A stretch of DNA of 8,425 nt. Source: an uncultured Bdellovibrio sp. GTDB lineage: Bacteria; Bdellovibrionota; Bdellovibrionia; Bdellovibrionales; Bdellovibrionaceae. Location: assembly GCA_946480995.1 (NCBI GenBank), contig CAMLMF010000091.1, positions 1-8,425 on the forward strand, written 5' to 3'. The position numbers and the translations under genes were made by a program. Each line of letters begins with the position of its first letter. Position 1 is the first letter of the stretch. The notes beneath the pieces were generated by a model. That model did not search any database and was not told where the DNA came from. It worked only from the letters and a program-made list of their open reading frames with translations. This document shows positions 1-6,292 of the stretch, piece after piece.

Positions 1-1368
1 AAGACGAAAAAAATGCGCAAAGCCATCAGCGCGCAGGTCGATGTCGACATCAAATCAAATACCGGTGTCGTAAAAAATAAAGAAACTATCGACTGGGATC
101 GTGAACATGGGACTCGAGTCGAGTTCATTCTTGACGGCCGTGTGCAATTAAACGGCGACGGCGGTATCGTCACTTATATTGAGGGCACGATCTTAGTGAA
201 CCCACATATGACAGTGACTTACAAGTTGATGGAGCAAGACTTCGTCACCATCAATCGCGTCAGCACCGATGTTCCGCAAGTGCCTGAAGCGTCTTTACCG
301 CATCCGCACACCTTCAAACTGGGTGAGTTCATCACGCACGGAACTTTATTCGGAAAAACGACTTTATCGAAGTTCTTAAAAACCGGCTTTTCGCGTATTT
401 CTGATCAATCGATCCAAGAGTTCACGAAAAAAGGTCTGCCAAAAAACCTTCTTGAAAGGCCTTTGACGGCGTTGACGGAAGAAGACTTTAAAAAGGTCTT
501 CCAAGCCGTGCAAAACACTGAATTAATGGCGCCTTCAACGAAGTCCGTTTTAACTGTCGGTGAAGAAGCCTTGTCGAAATCCATCACGCGTTTGGGTGAG
601 ATCGATTTCTTTGCAGTTGTGACTCGTAAACCGACAATTTGTGACTTTAAACCCGTCGTGGTCGAAGTTGCTTTGGCGCGTTTCAAAGATCGCAATCAAT
701 CACCTGATTCGCCAGTGACATTGCTTCGTTTCGCCAATCGTGTGCCTTTGCAATTTGATAAATCAGGTTGTGCGATCACATGGGCGATTGAATCGGTGAA
801 CTGGAAATCATACGGTTTGGGTCAGCCAAAAGACAGCTTGCCGTTGGGACCGTATATTTTCGCGATCTCAATTGTTTCACCGTTTATTAAATTTAAAAAT
901 GCTTCGAAAGAAACCATCGATGCTTCTGAGGAATTAGTTGCAGAGATTCGTTTAGCCCTGATCCAAGCCGGCCAAAAGCTGTCTCGTCACATCAAAAAAG
1001 AAGTGAAAGAGGCGGATTTGGAAAGAAAACTAGCTCATATCGAGCAGTTTGGTCCGATTTTGGTAGAGGGTTTAGCAAGAATTGTGAAAGCTCCGGATTC
1101 TCGTAAGAAAAAAGCCGAAGAAGGTCTTAAAAAACTTCTGGGCCGTGATTCAGAGGAAGCGATTGCTGATTTAGAAGCTGCAGAATCTAAACTTCTTGAG
1201 CAGAAAAAGCGCGAGAAGAAAAAAGGTATCGATCATGGGGACGAAGAAGAAATCGACGTGATTTCATCTTCCGATTTAGTGGAAGAAGCTTCTGAACCGC
1301 AAGGGACTAAGAAGACAACAACTAAAAAAACCGTAGCGACTAAGAAAACGACTGGGAAAAAAGCGTAA
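1..1368 (+). CDS. top6B: DNA topoisomerase VI subunit B (5'-truncated by window edge)
   Basis: This is the ATPase/transducer subunit of a type IIB topoisomerase, which with subunit A passes one DNA duplex through another using ATP. The frame is open back to base 1 (K-T-K-K before the ATG at 13), so the real start lies upstream. The N-, G1- and G2-box ATP motifs are therefore outside the window. Of 455 visible residues, about 1-90 are the end of the GHKL domain (HGTRVEF near 36; YIEG..LVNPH near 59-69). About 98-175 form the H2TH region, starting at HPHTFKLG. About 177-335 are the transducer domain, with APSTKSVLTVGEE, FANRVPLQFD (244-253) and NWKSYGL (267-273). By family analogy K269 is probably the lysine that contacts the ATP gamma-phosphate. 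The last ~100 residues are charged and likely helical, then acidic, ending in a Lys/Thr tail. The stop overlaps the subunit A start, so the subunits are probably made in coupled amounts. Family assignment is firm; the tail's role is unknown. Confidence 0.93.
   Translation, partial: KTKKMRKAISAQVDVDIKSNTGVVKNKETIDWDREHGTRVEFILDGRVQLNGDGGIVTYIEGTILVNPHMTVTYKLMEQDFVTINRVSTDVPQVPEASLPHPHTFKLGEFITHGTLFGKTTLSKFLKTGFSRISDQSIQEFTKKGLPKNLLERPLTALTEEDFKKVFQAVQNTELMAPSTKSVLTVGEEALSKSITRLGEIDFFAVVTRKPTICDFKPVVVEVALARFKDRNQSPDSPVTLLRFANRVPLQFDKSGCAITWAIESVNWKSYGLGQPKDSLPLGPYIFAISIVSPFIKFKNASKETIDASEELVAEIRLALIQAGQKLSRHIKKEVKEADLERKLAHIEQFGPILVEGLARIVKAPDSRKKKAEEGLKKLLGRDSEEAIADLEAAESKLLEQKKREKKKGIDHGDEEEIDVISSSDLVEEASEPQGTKKTTTKKTVATKKTTGKKA
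1303..1365 (+). repeat. Lys/Thr-rich repeat tail encoded at the 3' end of top6B
   Basis: The last 21 codons of subunit B encode three imperfect TKKT(T/V) units followed by GKKA. The tail contains eight lysines and no acidic residue. Just upstream (about 1234-1302) is a strongly acidic, serine-rich stretch containing DHGDEEEIDV and SSSDLVEEASE. An acidic linker followed by a basic low-complexity tail resembles the tails of histone H1-like and HU-like bacterial DNA-binding proteins. Nonspecific DNA binding or autoinhibition by the acidic patch is inference. Confidence 0.75.
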
Positions 1369-2531
1369 TGGCAAAATTACTTAGTATTCGTGATTTAAAA
1401 ATCGATATTCCAAAAGAAGCGCGCATTTTGGCTGACAAAATGTTGAGGGACCTAGAGTCCTCAAAGCGTCCGGTTTTGGAAGCTGTAAAAACATCTTTAG
1501 ATAACTCTTTGTACAACTCCAAAGTGGGTTACTTAACTCCAGGGGACAAAGTTGTTCGCACAGAGCTGAACGTGTCTTCGGTACAAAAGTTGGCCCGTGT
1601 GGTTTTCATTCTGGAAATCCTGTTGCGCAACTTGGAAATCGAATCGGTCAATACAAAGCGTGAAATTTATTACGTTGCTAAAGGTTTGATCAAAGGAAAC
1701 AGTCGTTTGAAACCGCTGGATTTCGAAGACCAACCGGAATCTGACGCGATCATCGATTTTATCGGTGATATGCTAGAAGTGTATCGTGAAGAATTAAACG
1801 TTTTCGCCAATGACCGTGGCGGACAGACTTATTCTCAGCAACTTGTTGTGACAGAAACTTTGACGGATGGTGAAAAAGCCGTAGTCGATCTTTCGACTTT
1901 GGGAACATCGCCATTTCAGCCAAAAAATAAGCCGCAATCTTTGAAGCTTAAGGCGAAAAAGAAAATCGACTTCTGCTTGATCGTTGAGTCAGAAGGTACA
2001 GCCAATACCTTGGTAACAATGGGTTTCACCAAACGTAACAACTGTATCGTGATGGGTGCCCAAGGGGTTCCATCCAATGGTGTGCGTGGTTGGTCAAAGC
2101 TTATCCAAGACGAACTTGATGTGCCGATGTACTTCTTCGGAGATCTCGATGCGTACACGATGCAAAATATCTTCCGTACGCTGAAGGCGGGATCTGCGGC
2201 TTCGTTGATTCGTAATGCCGATTTCTCTGCGCCGAATGTAAAATTCTTGGGCGTGTTGCCAGAAGACGTGAAAAAATACGATCTGCCTCATTACAAAGTA
2301 AAAGAATCGGATCCAGCAGAAGCCCGCGCTTTGAAAAAAGCCAAGGACGCATTGGAAAACGATCCGTTCTTCTTGGATAAAAAGAATAAAAACTTGGCGG
2401 ATATCTTGCGCTGGTTGATCAAAGAAAAGATTCGTTGCGAGCAACAGTCTTTCTTCTCGGTTGATCCGAACGATCCGATCAAAACCGAAAAATTGATCTT
2501 AGAAAAGATCAAACGCGGATCTTACGTATAG
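1368..2531 (+). CDS. top6A: DNA topoisomerase VI subunit A (Spo11-like, DNA-cleaving)
   Basis: This is the catalytic subunit of topoisomerase VI, homologous to eukaryotic Spo11; it makes the double-strand break through a 5'-phosphotyrosyl bond. It has 387 residues, typical for the family. The winged-helix (5Y-CAP) domain covers about 60-160 and holds TKREIYYVAKG; Y102, the second tyrosine of the pair, aligns with the catalytic tyrosine (yeast Spo11 Y135 by motif). The Toprim domain covers about 198-310. IVESEGT supplies the metal-binding glutamate E207. GAQGVPSNGVR matches the family G-x-P-x(n)-R segment. GDLDAYT supplies D259 and D261, although the usual DPYG/DPHG there is altered. FLGVLPEDVKKYDLP is the conserved post-Toprim element. 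The ATG at 1368 overlaps the subunit B stop by one base (TAATG) with no strong ribosome-binding site of its own, which points to translational coupling. A strong terminator follows. Confidence 0.94.
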   Translation: MAKLLSIRDLKIDIPKEARILADKMLRDLESSKRPVLEAVKTSLDNSLYNSKVGYLTPGDKVVRTELNVSSVQKLARVVFILEILLRNLEIESVNTKREIYYVAKGLIKGNSRLKPLDFEDQPESDAIIDFIGDMLEVYREELNVFANDRGGQTYSQQLVVTETLTDGEKAVVDLSTLGTSPFQPKNKPQSLKLKAKKKIDFCLIVESEGTANTLVTMGFTKRNNCIVMGAQGVPSNGVRGWSKLIQDELDVPMYFFGDLDAYTMQNIFRTLKAGSAASLIRNADFSAPNVKFLGVLPEDVKKYDLPHYKVKESDPAEARALKKAKDALENDPFFLDKKNKNLADILRWLIKEKIRCEQQSFFSVDPNDPIKTEKLILEKIKRGSYV

Positions 2532-2548
2532 TTTCTAAAAAGTTTCAA

Positions 2549-2578
2549 AAAAGAGCCGGGATGACCGGCTCTTTTCTT
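2549..2578 (+). terminator. Intrinsic terminator of the topoisomerase VI operon
   Basis: A perfect 11-bp stem (2549-2559 AAAAGAGCCGG with 2565-2575 CCGGCTCTTTT) closes a 5-nt loop, GATGA, and runs into a T-rich tail. It starts 17 bases after the top6A stop. Because A residues flank the left arm, the hairpin could also terminate minus-strand transcription. It ends about 15 bases before the preferred start of the next gene. Confidence 0.92.
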
Positions 2579-2590
2579 ATGGGCCTAGCT

Positions 2591-3781
2591 ATGTTTAAAA
2601 AATTTTTTGATGATTTGACGTTAACGACTTTTGCTTCTGGCGCGATCGCCTGCTTGGTGGGGTATCTCAGTTCGGGGGCTTTAGTTTTCCAGTTGGCCAC
2701 TAAATTAGGCTTGAATTCCATCGAAGCCAGTCAACTGATTGGCGTGCTGTGCTTCGCGATGGGTGTGATTACGATCTCTTTGTCATTGCGCTATAAAATT
2801 CCCGTCATGTATGCGTGGTCCACGCCCGGAGTGGTGGTTTTACTTTCTGGCTTAAAGGATCAGGGGATCGAACGAGCCATTGGGATTTTTGTTGTCGCGG
2901 CTTTGATCAGTATCGCTGTTGGTGCTTCGGGACAGTTTGATCGTGTGATGAAGTGGATCCCTTCCGAAGTTTCTTCAGCCTTGATCGCCGGGATCTTATT
3001 AAAATTTTGTTTGGGGGCTTTTTCGGCCGTGAACACGATGCCATTAGTTATTGGCGTGATGATTTTGGTTTATTTGTTCATGCGCCGGATTTACGCTTTC
3101 ATGGCGGTTCCTGTGAGTTTATTTCTAGGTGTTGCCGTGTTGGCTATGACCAAAGGTATCGCCGTTGAAAATATCGATCTGGCAATTCATGCGCCGACTG
3201 TGTGGTGGCCACAGTTTTATCTTTCCGATATTTTAGGCTTAGCGATTCCGATGAGTTTAGTGACGATGACTTCACAAAACGTCACGGGTTATGCAGTTGT
3301 GCGCTCAAATGGTTACAATATCTCTGGATCAAAACTTGTGACGTGGGCGGGGATCACGCACTTGTTTGTCGCACCCCTGGGTGGTTTCTGCTTGAACTTA
3401 GCTTCTTTGACAGCGGCTATCATCGCAGGACCCGAATCGCATCCGGATAAAAATAAACGTTATACCGGGGCTGTTGTTTCTGGCGGCATTTATATTTTAA
3501 TGGGTTTGTTCGCCAGTGCCTTCGCGGGTTTGATGGGCGTCATCCCACCAGCCATGGTTGTCGCGATTGGCGGATTGGCCCTGATCAGCGTTGTCGGCGT
3601 AAATTTAGAAAATAGTTTTCGCAATGATCTGTGGAAAGAATCCGCGCTGTTTACTTTCTTAGTTGCGGCGTCTGATTTTAGCTTCCTCGGAATGGGCTCA
3701 GCCTTTTGGTCATTGTGCGTAGGTTTATTAGTTTTTAATATCCGCAAAATCGTCGATAATGTGAAACCGCCTAAGGCCTAA
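2591..3781 (+). CDS. benE: BenE-family membrane transporter (benzoate:H+ symporter-like)
   Basis: This is a 396-residue inner-membrane transporter of the BenE family, whose characterised members import benzoate with protons. It is hydrophobic throughout, with roughly 11-13 membrane segments. Family hallmarks are PVMYAWSTPGVVVLLSG (71-87), EVSSALIAGILLK (126-138), IPMSLVTMTSQNVTGYAVV (219-237), APLGGFCLNLASLTAAI (261-277) and TFLVAASDFSFLGMGSAFW (355-373). I chose the ATG at 2591 (MFKKFFDD). An in-frame ATG at 2579 is possible, but the ATG at 2561 lies in the terminator loop. No good Shine-Dalgarno sequence precedes either site; only GGGCC at 2581-2585. No benzoate-degradation gene is nearby, so the substrate is unproven; the symbol denotes the family. 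The gene probably needs its own promoter because the operon terminator sits directly before it. Confidence 0.88.
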   Translation: MFKKFFDDLTLTTFASGAIACLVGYLSSGALVFQLATKLGLNSIEASQLIGVLCFAMGVITISLSLRYKIPVMYAWSTPGVVVLLSGLKDQGIERAIGIFVVAALISIAVGASGQFDRVMKWIPSEVSSALIAGILLKFCLGAFSAVNTMPLVIGVMILVYLFMRRIYAFMAVPVSLFLGVAVLAMTKGIAVENIDLAIHAPTVWWPQFYLSDILGLAIPMSLVTMTSQNVTGYAVVRSNGYNISGSKLVTWAGITHLFVAPLGGFCLNLASLTAAIIAGPESHPDKNKRYTGAVVSGGIYILMGLFASAFAGLMGVIPPAMVVAIGGLALISVVGVNLENSFRNDLWKESALFTFLVAASDFSFLGMGSAFWSLCVGLLVFNIRKIVDNVKPPKA

Positions 3782-3793
3782 TTGCAAGCTCGC

Positions 3794-3853
3794 CAAAAAG
3801 CCGCTTAATCCTCGCGTATGTGAGGGGGGGGGCTTTGCAAAAAGTCGCTTATT
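3794..3853. repeat. Imperfect direct repeat around a hairpin and G9 run
   Basis: CAAAAAGCCGCTTAAT (3794-3809) recurs as CAAAAAGTCGCTTATT (3838-3853), 14 of 16 bases identical and 44 bases apart. Between the copies lies a 6-bp stem with a 4-nt loop (CCTCGC 3810-3815, loop GTAT, GTGAGG 3820-3825, one G-T pair), then a run of nine Gs (3824-3832, sharing two bases with the stem). AAAGCC (3797-3802) can also pair with GGCTTT (3831-3836) as an outer stem. On the minus strand this outer stem is followed by five Ts, so it could be a weak minus-strand terminator. On the plus strand no T tract follows. Confidence 0.5.
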
Positions 3854-3928
3854 TTAGAAGGCCATTTTCACTAGATTTTCAATTGGCCCGGTAAAAGCCC
3901 CCAAAATCGACCTCATCTGACAGGAACA

Positions 3929-3957
3929 TTGAGTTTTGCCGCACAAGCTTCTATAAC
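3929..3957 (+). promoter_or_regulatory. Sigma-70-like promoter for the TonB-family gene
   Basis: TTGAGT (3929-3934) and TATAAC (3952-3957) are separated by an optimal 17 bases. The first matches the -35 consensus at four of six positions and the second matches the -10 consensus at five of six. Transcription would start near 3964, only about 6 bases before the ATG at 3970. That leaves no room for a normal ribosome-binding site, so the mRNA would be almost leaderless. Sequence-only prediction. Confidence 0.55.
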
Positions 3958-3969
3958 TCCGGCGAGCCT

Positions 3970-4638
3970 ATGCCATTACCAAAGCCTTCTTTCAACATTC
4001 AAAAATCCGTTGTGATTTCCGCAGGAATCCACATCGGTTTGTTTTTGTTGGCAGTCACTTTGGGCGGAATCACAGCGTCTGTTCCGCTGCCAGTGGGTGT
4101 GGAGTTGATGTACGGTGATGGCGGCGAAAAGCTTGCGCCTGTTGAGGCTCCCAAAGTTCCACAAAAAATGGCCCGTCCGGTGGTCGCGCAAGATGACTCC
4201 GATGCTCCCGCTTTAGAAAATGAAAAAGTCGTAATCACAGAAGCTCCTCCACCAGAAAATTCTGGAAAAGGGGCCGGGTCGTTACAGGGTACTTCCGATA
4301 AAGGTGCTTTAGCGGGCCGTGAAGGTGTCGCCAATGGCAGCGAAGTGTCGCCAGAGCAAAGATATCTTTACGAGGTCAGAAAGCTCTTAGAGCGCCGTAA
4401 GCGCTATCCAATGATGGCTAAAAAAATGGGCCAAGCCGGTCGGGTGATGGTGCGCTTTACCTTAGCGCAAGACGGATCTTTACAAGAATCCGAAATTATC
4501 GAAAAGGCCCCGCACGAATCTTTGAACAAAGCTGCTCAAGAATTGGTTCAAGGCATAGACAAGATGAAACCATTCCCCGAAGAAATTCAAAAAACTTCGT
4601 GGGTGATCACAGTTCCCATCGAGTACTCGCTGAACTAG
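3970..4638 (+). CDS. TonB-family energy transducer protein
   Basis: This 222-residue protein has the three-part TonB design. A short cytoplasmic N-terminus leads into one membrane helix (about 13-37). A periplasmic linker rich in Pro, Gly and acidic residues spans about 45-128. A C-terminal TonB domain spans about 130-222, with YLYEVRKLLERRKRYP, then GQAGRVMVRFTLAQDGSLQ, then the ending VITVPIEYSLN. The helix contains SAGIH (S17, H21), the same Ser-x3-His spacing as the S16/H20 pair of E. coli TonB that couples to ExbB/ExbD. It therefore probably energises outer-membrane receptors or another envelope machine with proton-motive force. No exbB, exbD or receptor gene lies in the window, so its partners are unknown. 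The ATG at 3970 is the only plausible start because the next Met is residue 47. Its stop overlaps that of the convergent glycosyltransferase gene. Confidence 0.88.
   Translation: MPLPKPSFNIQKSVVISAGIHIGLFLLAVTLGGITASVPLPVGVELMYGDGGEKLAPVEAPKVPQKMARPVVAQDDSDAPALENEKVVITEAPPPENSGKGAGSLQGTSDKGALAGREGVANGSEVSPEQRYLYEVRKLLERRKRYPMMAKKMGQAGRVMVRFTLAQDGSLQESEIIEKAPHESLNKAAQELVQGIDKMKPFPEEIQKTSWVITVPIEYSLN
4635..4638. other. Shared CTAG holding both stop codons of convergent genes
   Basis: The palindrome CTAG provides the TAG stop of the plus-strand TonB-family gene (4636-4638) and the TAG stop of the minus-strand glycosyltransferase gene (4637-4635). The coding regions overlap by 4 bases, leaving no space for a conventional terminator between them, so each transcript must extend into the other gene. 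Confidence 0.95.
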
Positions 4639-6182
4639 CGAGTAATCCCCTGGAAATTACGACAGTAATAAATATTAAACGTTCGCGCATGCACACCATG
4701 ACGGAAGGTTTTCATTTCTTCCTTTTGACAGCCATCCCATGCAGCCCAACCCATCGGGTCGGCCGGGTACTTTTCAGTGCTGACGAAGATCGCATCTTGG
4801 CCTTTAAGATTGTTCATCTCTTCAGGAGATTGCATCACGGTGTAATTACTGACTGTGGAACTTAACATATAAACTTTTTGTTTCGTGCCCCACGTGGTTT
4901 GCGCGGTGTTTTCATAGCGATGAGCCGCGATGAAAGGTTTGCGCCCACTTTCAGCATGGATTTCGCGTTGGCGGCGATTCACGTAACGACCCAAGTCTTC
5001 CCAGCCGGTGAATTCGTTACTGAAATCATAAGTTGTCTGCCATTCTGCTTTTGGCGCAAAAAACTTAAACGCTTTGGGAATCCATGGGTAAATAAATGGT
5101 GTATAGCTGATCAAGCCCAACACAATAAAGAATCCCAAAATTCCGCGCGTAAAGATCTTGCTGCGTGCGACGACAATGTGTCGACGGCCCCAAGTTAAAC
5201 CTTGTGACCAGATCGCGCCACAGCCGATTAACAGCAAGGTGTAAGCAGCGCCACTCCAATGCGGTTTGTATTCAGCAAATAAGGGCTGAGGATAAAAGAC
5301 GGCAATCGACGGAACTGTCAGGCAGAATAAAAATCTCCAGCGCGCTTCTTTGATTTTAACAATCGAAGTGATGAACGCTAGAACAATCATCACGTACAAG
5401 AACGGCGTCGTAAACAACAACTGGGCGGCAAAGAAAACAAACCAACGACTTAAGTTGAAGGTTTCGCCTGTGTGACGATCGTGGAACTGATACTTAAATC
5501 CCGGCCATTCATTCAGGTGATTCCACAAAAAGATCGGCGTGCACAAAACAGTGGCGATTAAGAATCCCACCCAAGGCCACGGTGTCAGCAAGTCTTTGCG
5601 GCGTGCAGGAGTCGCCAACAAATACAAACCAAATCCCGGTGCCAACAAGGCGATGATAAATTTAGAATTTAAGCCTAAGCCCATCAAAACGCCCAGCCAC
5701 AACCAAGTTTTTTTCGTGCTCCAACGTTTGTCGTCTTCACGCACGCCTTGCCAGAAAACGTAAGCAGCCATCACCCAGCAAAACATAAACGGAGGTTCTG
5801 GTGAAGCGACATAGCCCCCGAAGCCCCAGAAGGGGGACCACAACAAAATAAAACCAACAAAAATCGCAGCCCATTCGTCGAAAAGATCTTTGGTCAGTTT
5901 ATATAAAAATACTGTGGTCGCCGTAAAACATAAGAAGCCCGGTAAGCGCACACCTAAATAGGTATCACCAAATAAACCAGTCGAAATTGCTTCAAGCCAC
6001 GCAATCATTCCGGGATGGTCGAAGTAAGAAAGTTGCAACCACTTCGCCCATGACCAGTGATAGGCCTCGTCGTCAATCAAGCCAATGTTCACAGAGAAAA
6101 AGGCGCGAAATAAAAGTGTGAGAATAAATAGAATTGTGACTTTCTGCGCTGTAGTTTGCTTCGTCCAAAATTCACGAATCAC
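4635..6182 (-). CDS. GT39/ArnT-like membrane glycosyltransferase
   Basis: This 515-residue polytopic protein has the GT-C fold of the protein-mannosyltransferase/ArnT superfamily. Such enzymes move a sugar from a polyprenyl-phosphate donor to lipid A, protein or another envelope acceptor on the periplasmic side. After the first membrane helix comes LIDDEAYHWSW (35-45), whose Asp/Glu pair is the usual catalytic site of the family, then LSYFDHPGMIAWLE (51-64) and FGDTYLGVRLPGF (71-83). PHWSGAAY (307-314) matches the conserved HW region of a later loop. About 10-12 membrane segments are followed by a soluble C-terminal part from about 375. The start is a GTG at 6182-6180, chosen because AAGGA (6194-6190) lies 7 bases upstream and no suitable ATG follows. 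It is transcribed away from the lipoprotein gene. Donor and acceptor cannot be told from sequence, and true ArnT function is not shown. Confidence 0.87.
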   Translation of the reverse strand: MIREFWTKQTTAQKVTILFILTLLFRAFFSVNIGLIDDEAYHWSWAKWLQLSYFDHPGMIAWLEAISTGLFGDTYLGVRLPGFLCFTATTVFLYKLTKDLFDEWAAIFVGFILLWSPFWGFGGYVASPEPPFMFCWVMAAYVFWQGVREDDKRWSTKKTWLWLGVLMGLGLNSKFIIALLAPGFGLYLLATPARRKDLLTPWPWVGFLIATVLCTPIFLWNHLNEWPGFKYQFHDRHTGETFNLSRWFVFFAAQLLFTTPFLYVMIVLAFITSIVKIKEARWRFLFCLTVPSIAVFYPQPLFAEYKPHWSGAAYTLLLIGCGAIWSQGLTWGRRHIVVARSKIFTRGILGFFIVLGLISYTPFIYPWIPKAFKFFAPKAEWQTTYDFSNEFTGWEDLGRYVNRRQREIHAESGRKPFIAAHRYENTAQTTWGTKQKVYMLSSTVSNYTVMQSPEEMNNLKGQDAIFVSTEKYPADPMGWAAWDGCQKEEMKTFRHGVHARTFNIYYCRNFQGITR

Positions 6183-6189
6183 GGTGATT

Positions 6190-6194
6190 TCCTT
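6190..6194 (-). promoter_or_regulatory. Shine-Dalgarno sequence deciding the GTG start of the glycosyltransferase
   Basis: On the minus strand AAGGA lies 7 bases before the GTG codon at 6182-6180, an ideal spacing. It supports GTG initiation in the absence of a nearby ATG. Confidence 0.75.
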
Positions 6195-6203
6195 GCTTCA
6201 AGA

Positions 6204-6244
6204 TGTCAAAACTCATTCGTATTATCTTGCCGCCGCCATGGCAA
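6204..6244 (-). promoter_or_regulatory. Possible promoter for the glycosyltransferase gene
   Basis: On the minus strand TTGCCA (6244-6239, five of six -35 matches) is followed after 17 bases by TACGAA (6221-6216, three of six -10 matches). Transcription would start near 6209, leaving a leader of about 27 bases that contains the AAGGA site. GATAAT (6226-6221) is an alternative -10 but lacks a well-spaced -35. The -35 region overlaps a short inverted repeat, TTGCC (6228-6232)/GGCAA (6240-6244), that could be an operator. Weak prediction. Confidence 0.3.
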
Positions 6245-6256
6245 CAGATCCTCGGA

Positions 6257-6286
6257 TTGACAGAATGTGTAAAGTGAAGGAATTAT
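6257..6286 (+). promoter_or_regulatory. Possible promoter for the lipoprotein-aspA unit
   Basis: A perfect TTGACA (6257-6262) is followed after 18 bases by AATTAT (6281-6286, four of six -10 matches). If used, transcription would start at or next to the ATG at 6293, giving a leaderless message. This conflicts with GAAGGA (6276-6281), which looks like a Shine-Dalgarno site 11 bases before the ATG and would have to be transcribed to function. A second candidate -10, TATTAT (6220-6225), with the poor -35 TTCAAG (6197-6202), would include that site in the mRNA. Confidence 0.4.
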
Positions 6287-6292
6287 ACCCAG

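Noticed and set aside
13..15. ATG at 13 as the start of Top6B
   Set aside because: The frame is open to base 1 and the encoded protein begins in the middle of the GHKL domain, so the gene continues upstream of the window.
2094..2444. 116-codon open frame on the minus strand inside top6A
   Set aside because: It is antisense to a strongly conserved gene, has no recognisable family and no start signals; a shadow of codon bias.
2561..2590. ATG at 2561 as the start of the BenE transporter
   Set aside because: It lies in the terminator loop, gives an untypical N-terminal extension (MTGSFLMGLA) and has no ribosome site; MFKKFFDD at 2591 fits better.
3999..4334. 111-codon open frame on the minus strand inside the TonB-family gene
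   Set aside because: Low-complexity Ser/Pro/Ala composition mirrors the Pro/Gly-rich linker on the other strand; no domain seen.
4635..6182. Calling the glycosyltransferase ArnT (lipid A aminoarabinose transferase)
   Set aside because: Only superfamily motifs are visible, and no other arn genes are nearby.
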